DNA of 10,815 nucleotides, from assembly GCA_943359415.1 (NCBI GenBank), contig CALRHQ010000032.1, positions 1 through 10,815 of the forward strand, written 5' to 3'. Below are positions 6,201-10,815 of this stretch, piece by piece (the first letter of the stretch is position 1; the number at the start of each line of letters is the position of its first letter). The translations under genes and the position numbers were made by a program. The notes below the pieces were generated by a model. It had not been told where the DNA came from and searched no databases. It saw nothing but the letters and a program-made list of their open reading frames with translations. Origin of the DNA: Candidatus Peribacteria bacterium. GTDB lineage: Bacteria; Patescibacteriota; Gracilibacteria; UBA1369; LOWO2-01-FULL-3.

Positions 6201-6563
6201 TTATTTTTTTGTAAACATGTAGAGTCCGATTACTATCATGAGAGTACCAAATATTTTTTGGAGTACTTCATTTGATAAATTTACAGCTATTTTTGAACCG
6301 ATCAGTCCACCAATGAAAAAACCAAGACAAATAAATATTGCCGCTTTAAAATCCACAAAACCGGCTTTATAGTATGTGTATGCGGCTAAAAACCCGATCG
6401 GAGGTATGAGTAAAGCGAGAGTTGTACCTTGGGCTTGTTGTTGAGTAAATCCAAAAAGAAAAAGCAAAGCTGGAACGATAATTACCCCACCACCTATCCC
6501 GACAACTCCGCTAATAGTTCCGGCAACCAATCCTAATATTGCAAATAAGATGACTTGTATCAT
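6201..6563 (-). CDS. Half-size TauE/SafE-family membrane transporter
   Basis: Four predicted membrane helices in 120 residues, matching one repeat of the TauE/SafE permease family (anion or sulfite/organosulfonate export in studied members). The N-terminal motif GLVAGTISGVVGIGGGVIIVPALLFL (11-36) is the family hallmark, followed by TLALLIPPIGFLAA (48-61) and the second glycine motif IGGLIGSKIA (83-92). Full-length proteins have about 250 residues and two repeats; short single-repeat members exist and probably pair as dimers, so this need not be a fragment. The start overlaps the MFS stop as ATGA, and a clear Shine-Dalgarno GGAG lies 5 bases before the ATG, one of very few in the window. Co-translation with the MFS gene is likely. 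The substrate is unknown. Confidence 0.85.
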   Translation of the reverse strand: MIQVILFAILGLVAGTISGVVGIGGGVIIVPALLFLFGFTQQQAQGTTLALLIPPIGFLAAYTYYKAGFVDFKAAIFICLGFFIGGLIGSKIAVNLSNEVLQKIFGTLMIVIGLYMFTKK

Positions 6564-7744
6564 GTTCTCTCCAGTTTAACATTTTTCATTACCTTCCGTA
6601 TTATTATAAATCCAATAATCATTAGCACAAAGAGGAATATCATTGGCACTTTTTGACTACCAAGAGAATCGCTGGCAATGCCATAAAAAATTGGACCAAT
6701 AGAAGTGGCAGCCTGAGAAATGAAAGCATAAATTCCAAATTGATATCCGGATTCGCTTTTATTTATGACGGTAGAATATTGTGCTCGAATAATAGATTGA
6801 CTGTTGCCGATCGTTAGACCGGTCAGAAATACTATGAATGCGAACGTTATTAAACTTGGGTTAGTAATCATCAAGGCGATAACTACACCCCACAACAAAA
6901 TGGATAATCCCAACAATGAAATATTGTTAAATCGTTTAGTTAATTTACCGCCGAGCCAAGTTGCTGGAAATCCGATTAACTGAACGAGCAGTAAGCTAAC
7001 CCCTATTTTGAAAGTAGAAAAACCTAATTCTTTGGCAGCAAAAATAGAAAAAAACAAGATGATTACTGTGATACTTTCGCTGATTAACCAGTATCCTATC
7101 AATAAAGATATTTTTTGTTTTTTGGGAATAATATCTTTTTTATTTTCATTTTTCGGCTCATTTAGCTCTGTATCTTTTAGCCCATTTAGAGCATAAAGTG
7201 AAAAACATAAATAAAAAATTGCTACACTGAAAAAAACTATTGGAGAATATTCTGAAAATATTTTTTGCAATATAACTACTACAATTAAACTAGCGATGCC
7301 GCCTAAATACCCAAAGCCCCAAGCGAATCCGCTATATTCATAGGCGCTTTTTTTGTCTGATATATAAGGCAAAATTGAATCCGATAGCGATAGAGAAGTG
7401 ATGAATAAACAATTAGTAAAAATAAAAAGATAAAATACACCATTTGAGAATACCTCAACAAATAAAGACATCGTAGCCATTCCTGTAAAACAAGTTAGGA
7501 TGATCCACTTAAAAATCTTTAATCTATTATATTTATCTGCATATTTTCCTAACATAATTGCCAGTAGTATTCCGATGGCTGTAGAAATACCATTGGCGAT
7601 ACCCCAAGCGCTTAAACTGTATCCTTTTGAGAATAAAATAGTTGAAAAAAATGCAGGAAGTAAAAATGCCTGAAAGATTAAAACATAACTAGAATTGGCA
7701 AAATCATAGAAAGCCCAACGCCAAACATTTTTTGGTAAGCTCAT
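6560..7744 (-). CDS. MFS transporter, UMF1 / Atg22-like family
   Basis: Twelve-helix membrane transporter of 394 residues, within the normal range. The N-terminal WRWAFYDFANSSYVLIFQAF (8-27) is the signature of the UMF1/Atg22-like branch of the major facilitator superfamily, and GKYADKYNRLK (66-76) matches the loop motif between helices 2 and 3. A basic cytoplasmic loop (about 195-212) divides the two six-helix halves, and the second half carries GGKLTKRFN (265-273). Yeast Atg22 exports amino acids from vacuoles; bacterial members are mostly uncharacterised, so the substrate is open. It is 33 bases downstream of the asparaginase-like gene and overlaps the TauE/SafE gene by four bases. Amino-acid efflux would fit the upstream asparaginase, but this is inference. 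Confidence 0.88.
   Translation of the reverse strand: MSLPKNVWRWAFYDFANSSYVLIFQAFLLPAFFSTILFSKGYSLSAWGIANGISTAIGILLAIMLGKYADKYNRLKIFKWIILTCFTGMATMSLFVEVFSNGVFYLFIFTNCLFITSLSLSDSILPYISDKKSAYEYSGFAWGFGYLGGIASLIVVVILQKIFSEYSPIVFFSVAIFYLCFSLYALNGLKDTELNEPKNENKKDIIPKKQKISLLIGYWLISESITVIILFFSIFAAKELGFSTFKIGVSLLLVQLIGFPATWLGGKLTKRFNNISLLGLSILLWGVVIALMITNPSLITFAFIVFLTGLTIGNSQSIIRAQYSTVINKSESGYQFGIYAFISQAATSIGPIFYGIASDSLGSQKVPMIFLFVLMIIGFIIIRKVMKNVKLERT
6569..6572 (-). promoter_or_regulatory. Shine-Dalgarno GGAG of the TauE/SafE gene
   Basis: GGAG sits 5 bases before the ATG at 6563, inside the last codons of the MFS gene. It is notable because most genes here lack such a site; it supports translational coupling at the ATGA overlap. 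Confidence 0.65.
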
Positions 7745-7777
7745 AACATTTATATTAAATCAAAATGGCTGCATTAT

Positions 7778-8266
7778 TTACTTTATTTCCTCAAATTCCC
7801 CAATTTTTTTATTCTTCCGAACATTATCCCATTTAAAATAACGCCCATTCATAGCGATATAAACACCTGCCGGTAAAGTTTGAACAAAGGCAAAAGCGCT
7901 TCCTAGATTGAAAAGTCCATCAGAACTTCCAAATTTATAAGGAACCATTGCACCGACTACAACAATAGTCTTGTCTTTGACCTTTTCAGCCAGCACTATG
8001 GCGGTTTCAACCATAGTATCAGTGCCGTGCGTAATGATAATTTTATCTTCTTGTGTTGTAAGACAGTTTTGAGCGATAGTTTCTCGGTCAGCATCAGTCA
8101 TATCTAAACTATCAATCATCATCAAAGTGCGAATATCTACCGGAACACGAGACCGCCCGAGCGTGAGCATTTCAGGCATGTGTGAATCTTTAAAATAAAG
8201 TGAGCCGTCTAATTCATTATATTCCTTATCAAAAGTCCCACCTGTTAAAAATATTTTGATTGCCAT
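7778..8266 (-). CDS. Single-domain asparaginase-like protein
   Basis: The 162 residues correspond to the N-terminal, catalytic domain of type I/II L-asparaginases, which normally have about 330 residues. Both threonine motifs are present: FLTGGTFDKEY (6-16, T11) and ITHGTDTM (78-85, T82-D83). GAMVPYKFGSSDGLFNLGSA (105-124) fits the family too. Near the end, NVRKNKKIGEFEE (148-160) supplies a lysine that may stand in for the catalytic K of full-length enzymes. Stand-alone proteins of this size occur in several bacteria, so the gene is probably complete rather than truncated; whether they hydrolyse asparagine is unclear. It follows the DUF2000 gene by 15 bases and precedes the MFS gene, on one strand. 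The ATG has no Shine-Dalgarno site. Confidence 0.85.
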   Translation of the reverse strand: MAIKIFLTGGTFDKEYNELDGSLYFKDSHMPEMLTLGRSRVPVDIRTLMMIDSLDMTDADRETIAQNCLTTQEDKIIITHGTDTMVETAIVLAEKVKDKTIVVVGAMVPYKFGSSDGLFNLGSAFAFVQTLPAGVYIAMNGRYFKWDNVRKNKKIGEFEEIK

Positions 8267-8281
8267 AATGTTTTGATTTGA

Positions 8282-8716
8282 TTAGTGAGCAAGCGAAAAC
8301 TTTCCAGTAAATTCTCTAAGTTCTTGTGTCGAGCCAAACATGACGATACCCAAATATTCGAGCTCTTCTTCTGGAGTTGAGCGTGTAGCATCTTGTTGTT
8401 CTTGAGATGTACCAATAGTCATTGTGCTTGTGAAATCTGAAAATGGAATACCACGAGTTAGGCATTCATTGCGGACTGTGCGGATTTTATTTGAATTGTC
8501 TGCTTTTAGTACGATGAACGGGTAGTGTGAAATGTTTGGATGAGTGCCGCCATTTTTATCTTCATATTGTAAAAAGCACATCTCGTCCGATTTGCCTGAA
8601 CCACCAGCGAGCCCGGCTGTCATGTGACCAAGTGCGTTCATGGCGCGACCCGGCTCAACTTTTTTGTTGATGACCGCGATGAATCGTTTTGAATTTTCGT
8701 TTGGTAATTCTGCCAT
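8282..8716 (-). CDS. DUF2000 family protein (PTH2-like fold)
   Basis: A 144-residue cytoplasmic protein of the DUF2000 family, whose members share the fold of peptidyl-tRNA hydrolase 2 but have no settled function. Matching features are RFIAVINKKVEPGRAMNALGHMTAGL (11-36), the YED-x-N-GG-x-H-x-N-IS-x-YPFIVLKA segment (51-72), the helix with IRTVRNECL (78-86), FSDFTSTMTIG (92-102) and the terminal LGIVMFGSTQELREFTGKFSL (122-142). The length is usual and both ends are intact. It is the third gene of the accessory row, 71 bases after the YdeI-like gene and 15 bases before the asparaginase-like gene. The codon composition is somewhat richer in G and C than the MFS gene next door, consistent with separate origins. 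No Shine-Dalgarno site is visible. Confidence 0.85.
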   Translation of the reverse strand: MAELPNENSKRFIAVINKKVEPGRAMNALGHMTAGLAGGSGKSDEMCFLQYEDKNGGTHPNISHYPFIVLKADNSNKIRTVRNECLTRGIPFSDFTSTMTIGTSQEQQDATRSTPEEELEYLGIVMFGSTQELREFTGKFSLAH

Positions 8717-8787
8717 AGTGCATTCATATTAAAAGATATGTATGGAAAAATAAATGGGATAATCTTTAAAACTCAATTTTTATAGTT

Positions 8788-9069
8788 TTATCTTTTAAAC
8801 CACTTTTCTGCGCTTGGTCTACGATGAGGACAGCCTGGCCAACAACATGGTCTGCGTTTTCCTTGGAGAAGATCTGAACATAATCTCTCCATATGATCTT
8901 TTCTTGTCTCTGTTTTTTTGACAATAGTTGTCCAGCAAATCCACTCGTTACGTGCGAGAGGTGTAAGGTTATTCCATTTTTCAAGTACGTCTGAATGTGA
9001 AATTAAAATTTCTCTTAAGTCCTCTGGAACCTCATGAACAACACCTGTGGCAATTTCCTTTTTTATCAT
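8788..9069 (-). CDS. Short YdeI/OmpD-associated family protein
   Basis: The 93 residues match the C-terminal domain named for YdeI/OmpD-associated proteins (OmdA), linked in some enterobacteria to resistance against cationic peptides and bacteriocins. Visible are the VPEDLREIL helix (14-22), LEKWNNLTPLARNEWICW (29-46), the KKTETRKDHMERL stretch (51-63) and the cysteine motif GKRRPCCWPGCPHR (70-83). Short members of this size with the CCWPGCPHR ending are common, so this seems complete. The cysteine/histidine cluster suggests metal binding. A different minus-strand frame of 72 codons overlaps it but has no family features. It starts 12 bases after the DUF2200 stop, so the two are surely co-transcribed. 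No Shine-Dalgarno site precedes the ATG. Confidence 0.82.
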   Translation of the reverse strand: MIKKEIATGVVHEVPEDLREILISHSDVLEKWNNLTPLARNEWICWTTIVKKTETRKDHMERLCSDLLQGKRRPCCWPGCPHRRPSAEKWFKR

Positions 9070-9081
9070 ATTTTAGATTTA

Positions 9082-9444
9082 TTATTTCCGCAAAATCTTC
9101 TCTATAGTCTTTCCCTTTGCTAACTCATCAATCAGCTTATCCAAATAGCGAATTTCTTGCATAATCGGATCTTTTATATTTTCTAATCTAACACCGCAAA
9201 TAACGCCTTTAATCAAAGTTCTCAATGGATTCAGCTGAGGAGACTTTGCAATGAATGTCTCACAATCTGTCTGTTTTTTAAGTTGTGCTTCTAAATCTTT
9301 CTGGCTATATCCTGTCAACCAACGAATGATTTCATCGACTTCTTTTTTTGTGCGCCCTTTTTTCTCCGCCTTAGCCAGGTAACAAGGGTAAACATTTGCG
9401 AAGCTAATTGTATAAATGCGAGGTTTTATCATTTTTGATTTCAT
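9082..9444 (-). CDS. DUF2200 family protein
   Basis: Cytoplasmic protein of unknown function with the highly conserved DUF2200 pattern: KPRIYTISFANVYPCYLAKAEKKGRTK, then VDEIIRWLTGYSQKDL, NPLRTLIKGVICGVRLENI and MQEIRYLDKLIDELAKGK. I chose the ATG at 9444, giving 120 residues; it follows AGGG by 7 bases. ATG 9432, four codons on, would also fit the usual start, while the longer frame from 9492 adds 16 unrelated residues. It is the first gene of the accessory row. The chosen ATG is the last three bases of GTTATATG, one end of a 128-bp element with complementary ends. If that element is a recombination site, this gene sits immediately beside it. High conservation suggests the protein is functional. 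Confidence 0.85.
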   Translation of the reverse strand: MKSKMIKPRIYTISFANVYPCYLAKAEKKGRTKKEVDEIIRWLTGYSQKDLEAQLKKQTDCETFIAKSPQLNPLRTLIKGVICGVRLENIKDPIMQEIRYLDKLIDELAKGKTIEKILRK

Positions 9445-9569
9445 ATAACGTCCCTGCATAAGCGATGTTTGGCGCTGGTATAATTTTAGCACACAGTGCT
9501 ACACCAGTACCAGATATGGGCGTAGCGACTGAAAGGAGCGCAGCCGAATCAGATATGCGCTGTTATATG
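9442..9569. repeat. 128-bp structured element with complementary 8-bp ends (attC-like or MITE-like)
   Basis: On the plus strand CATATAAC (9442-9449) and GTTATATG (9562-9569) are exact reverse complements, and a second inner pair GCATA (9456-9460) / TATGC (9554-9558) lies just inside. Inside are a hairpin TAGCAC-ACA-GTGCTA (9487-9501) flanked by CTGGT/ACCAG, and AGCGCA (9537-9542) / TGCGCT (9556-9561). The ends resemble the RYYYAAC...GTTRRRY core pairs of integron attC sites only loosely, and the spacing inside the arms (6 and 3) is not typical. No integrase and no second copy is in the window, and no target duplication is visible. The function is unproven. Confidence 0.4.
9452..9455 (-). promoter_or_regulatory. 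Shine-Dalgarno AGGG deciding the DUF2200 start
   Basis: AGGG is 7 bases before ATG 9444, which favours this start over ATG 9432 or the upstream ATG at 9492. Confidence 0.5.
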
Positions 9570-9612
9570 ATGTACATGTTTTCCTTTAATTCGCTGAAAG
9601 CGAGTTGCTTTT

Positions 9613-9641
9613 AAAAAAACCGGATTTTATTTTTTCCGTTT
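9613..9641 (-). terminator. Probable terminator of the glutaredoxin operon
   Basis: On the minus strand AAACGGA (9641-9635) pairs with TCCG-G-TTT (9624-9617, one bulged base), and the following bases are T to 9613. It lies directly after the large inverted repeat 9638-9688 and 50 bases past the glutaredoxin stop. The stem alone is weak; the two hairpins together may act as one termination region. Confidence 0.4.
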
Positions 9642-9688
9642 GGGATAGGGGCAAGAGGGGTTGGGGGTGAATTGCCCCTATCCCAAAC
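9638..9688. repeat. Perfect 17-bp inverted repeat with a G-quadruplex motif
   Basis: GTTTGGGATAGGGGCAA (9638-9654) and its exact complement (9672-9688) flank a 17-nt loop. The plus strand from 9642 to 9667 has four G-runs (3, 4, 4 and 5 G) with loops of 3, 5 and 2, a standard quadruplex pattern. The element is far richer in G and C than its surroundings and follows the glutaredoxin gene by three bases. The rest of 9570-9637 holds no gene. Confidence 0.8.
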
Positions 9689-9691
9689 ACC

Positions 9692-10180
9692 TTAAATTTT
9701 ACATGCTCTATTTGAACAATCATTCTCCTTTTTCTTCAAGGGACATTTCTTGTCTGCATATGAACAAAAAACACAACAGTCTTCACCTTGAGCCTTGATT
9801 GTTTCTTTGCAACCTTCACAAATATAAAATGGTAGACATGAAGTTGTAGGTATTTCTCCTTGTTGCTTATTGTCACACTTGGGACAAGTTAATGTTGCCA
9901 TGTACTTTTCTTCGCCTTCATCGTTTGTTCCACTCTCGAGGTCGAGTGCTTTTACTATATCCGGATAGCCAATTAGGACTTTCTGATTTTTCGTACCTTT
10001 ATCCAATACCATAACAGGTACCGACATAGCTCCTCTGCTAAGTTCTCGCATATCCGCTAGGTCCTTTTCATTTGCGGTAACATCGTGGCTTGTGTAACTA
10101 ATATTTTTCTCATCCAGTTTGCCTTTCAATGCTTTGCAAAAACCACATTGTGGAGTTGTAAAAATATTTATTGTTTGCAT
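9692..10180 (-). CDS. Glutaredoxin fused to a GDCCVxC-type cysteine-rich domain
   Basis: Two domains in one 162-residue frame. Residues 1-80 are a glutaredoxin: IFTTPQCGFCKALK (6-19) with the redox pair C12/C15, MSVPVMVLD (52-60) with the cis-proline, and the GYPD turn (71-74). After a short acidic linker, residues 94-150 match the small GDCCVxC family: MATLTCPKC (94-102), the IPTTSCLPFYICEGC segment (110-124) and EDCCVFCSYADKKCP (134-148), where E replaces the usual G. Four CxxC-spaced cysteines suggest a zinc ribbon. M94 looks like the former start of a separate gene. The extra lysine- and cysteine-containing tail (149-162) is unusual. The role is probably thiol-disulfide exchange linked to metal or oxidative stress, with a cytoplasmic location. 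It starts 11 bases after the four-helix membrane protein gene, as the last gene of that operon. Confidence 0.85.
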   Translation of the reverse strand: MQTINIFTTPQCGFCKALKGKLDEKNISYTSHDVTANEKDLADMRELSRGAMSVPVMVLDKGTKNQKVLIGYPDIVKALDLESGTNDEGEEKYMATLTCPKCDNKQQGEIPTTSCLPFYICEGCKETIKAQGEDCCVFCSYADKKCPLKKKENDCSNRACKI

Positions 10181-10191
10181 GAGAATAGGGG

Positions 10192-10593
10192 TTATTTAAT
10201 ACTTTCCCCTTTTCTTGATAATAGTTTGAAATAATATCCCCAAATCAAAAAAAACAAGATAAAAATTGCCAGTAAAAACCATTTAGCGCTTGTTTCTATA
10301 TTGTTGAAAGATAATATAATAGCGACAATAGCTGCCCCCGACCACAATAATTTTAATTGCAACATGGGTAGATATGCCGATATATCTTTTTTGTGCATGA
10401 CAAGCGATACTCCACCGATACCTACCAATGCGGCTCCAACTAGGCGTGCCAACAATAAATTCGTCGCCTCAAACCCTAATATTTCCAAAAACCAAGCAGG
10501 GAATAAAAGCAGCGGCACTGCAAAAATTGTATCAATTATAAAATGAGCAACAAACCAATGGCGAAGTCCTGCGGGGATTGTATTATTTGACAT
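10192..10593 (-). CDS. Small four-helix membrane protein of unknown function
   Basis: A 133-residue integral membrane protein with four predicted helices (about 12-36, 45-65, 76-96 and 103-124) and a basic C-terminus. The first helix carries RHWFVAHFIIDTIFAVPLLL, and the loop after it has PAWFLEILGF; the second helix begins ARLVGAALVGIGG. Similar proteins of 120-140 residues are widespread as uncharacterised membrane proteins, and I cannot give a family name with confidence. The start overlaps the upstream CcdA-like stop by 11 bases and its own stop is 11 bases before the glutaredoxin start. The three genes therefore form a tight operon, and a supporting role for thiol or metal transport across the membrane is a fair guess. 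No Shine-Dalgarno sequence is visible. Confidence 0.75.
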   Translation of the reverse strand: MSNNTIPAGLRHWFVAHFIIDTIFAVPLLLFPAWFLEILGFEATNLLLARLVGAALVGIGGVSLVMHKKDISAYLPMLQLKLLWSGAAIVAIILSFNNIETSAKWFLLAIFILFFLIWGYYFKLLSRKGESIK

Positions 10594-10815
10594 AATTGAA
10601 TGGTTTAACTTTTGATGTTTCTTTAACCGCTTGGTCGGCTATGGATTGTTCAAGTTCAAATAACCCCCTGAATCCCCGTTCAATTAACGTGCCTTCAATT
10701 TTTTTATCAAATTTTGTCATAACAGCGATTCCAGTGAGAATAAGGAGAATTGCCAGCGTTCTTTTTAACCATCCTTTGGGGTTGGAAGCGCCGCGAAATT
10801 TTGAAGCCACCTTTC
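10583..10815 (-). CDS. C-terminal end of a membrane protein, probably CcdA-like (partial)
   Basis: The frame is open to the window edge, and the first available start is a GTG at 10808-10810 in mid-protein style sequence (KVASKFRGASNPKGW), so the 5' part lies outside. What is seen is a basic loop, one membrane helix (TLAILLILTGIAVMTKF), then DKKIEGTLIERGFRGLFELE and a charged tail. This pattern, a last helix followed by DKK-x-E and a lysine-rich tail, resembles the C-terminus of CcdA-type thiol-disulfide membrane proteins. Such a protein passes electrons across the membrane, which would suit the glutaredoxin two genes downstream. The assignment rests on a short segment and on context, so it is tentative. 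Its stop overlaps the next gene's start by 11 bases. Confidence 0.5.
   Translation of the reverse strand, partial: KVASKFRGASNPKGWLKRTLAILLILTGIAVMTKFDKKIEGTLIERGFRGLFELEQSIADQAVKETSKVKPFNYVK

Noticed and set aside
8766..8984. A 72-codon minus-strand frame overlapping the YdeI-like gene.
   Set aside because: It has no recognisable family features, while the other frame carries the full GKRRPCCWPGCPHR pattern and fits the operon spacing.
1..10815. CRISPR arrays, tRNA or rRNA genes, transposases or integrases.
   Set aside because: No regularly spaced repeats, cloverleaf-like segments, rRNA-like sequence or DDE/tyrosine/serine recombinase motifs were seen by eye on either strand.

Overview
The window reads as AT-rich chromosomal DNA of a bacterium using the standard code: TGA ends at least yidD and the MFS gene, and no real gene has an internal TGA. 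Promoters are of the sigma-70 kind (TTGACA / TATAAT, two with an extended TG). Most genes lack a recognisable Shine-Dalgarno sequence, and S6 carries a long charged tail. Together these suggest an uncultured low-GC lineage, plausibly Patescibacteria/CPR (for example a Peregrinibacteria-like group). This placement is an inference and no rRNA is present to confirm it.

Left part (1-1460, minus strand): a compact rpsF-ssb-rpsR operon with a TATAAT box almost on top of the rpsF start and a clear intrinsic terminator after rpsR. A 0.4 kb divergent intergenic region follows and holds a strong forward promoter.

Middle part (1765-5602, plus strand): a secreted or membrane-anchored LysM-LysM-M23 cell-wall hydrolase, then yidD with a terminator-like hairpin inside its first codons. 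Next come an unrecognised 208-residue helical protein driven by a near-perfect promoter that overlaps the yidD stop, and a complete purH with no other purine gene nearby.

Right part (5617-9444, minus strand): a tight row of accessory genes. In transcription order these are DUF2200, a short YdeI/OmpD-associated protein, DUF2000, a single-domain asparaginase, a UMF1-type MFS transporter, a half-size TauE/SafE protein, a 5'-truncated PhnB-like VOC gene and a small gene broken by an 11-bp tandem duplication. The two damaged genes at the downstream end, next to purH, suggest that this row was assembled or joined by recombination. A 128-bp structured element whose ends are an 8-bp inverted repeat lies at the upstream end of the row, and the DUF2200 ATG is part of that repeat.

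Far right (9638-10815, minus strand): a second operon with a probable CcdA-like protein (only its C-terminus is in the window), a four-helix membrane protein and a glutaredoxin fused to a GDCCVxC-type cysteine-rich domain, pointing to thiol or metal handling. It ends in a 17-bp perfect inverted repeat that carries a four-tract G-quadruplex motif. No tRNA, rRNA, CRISPR array, transposase or integrase was seen.
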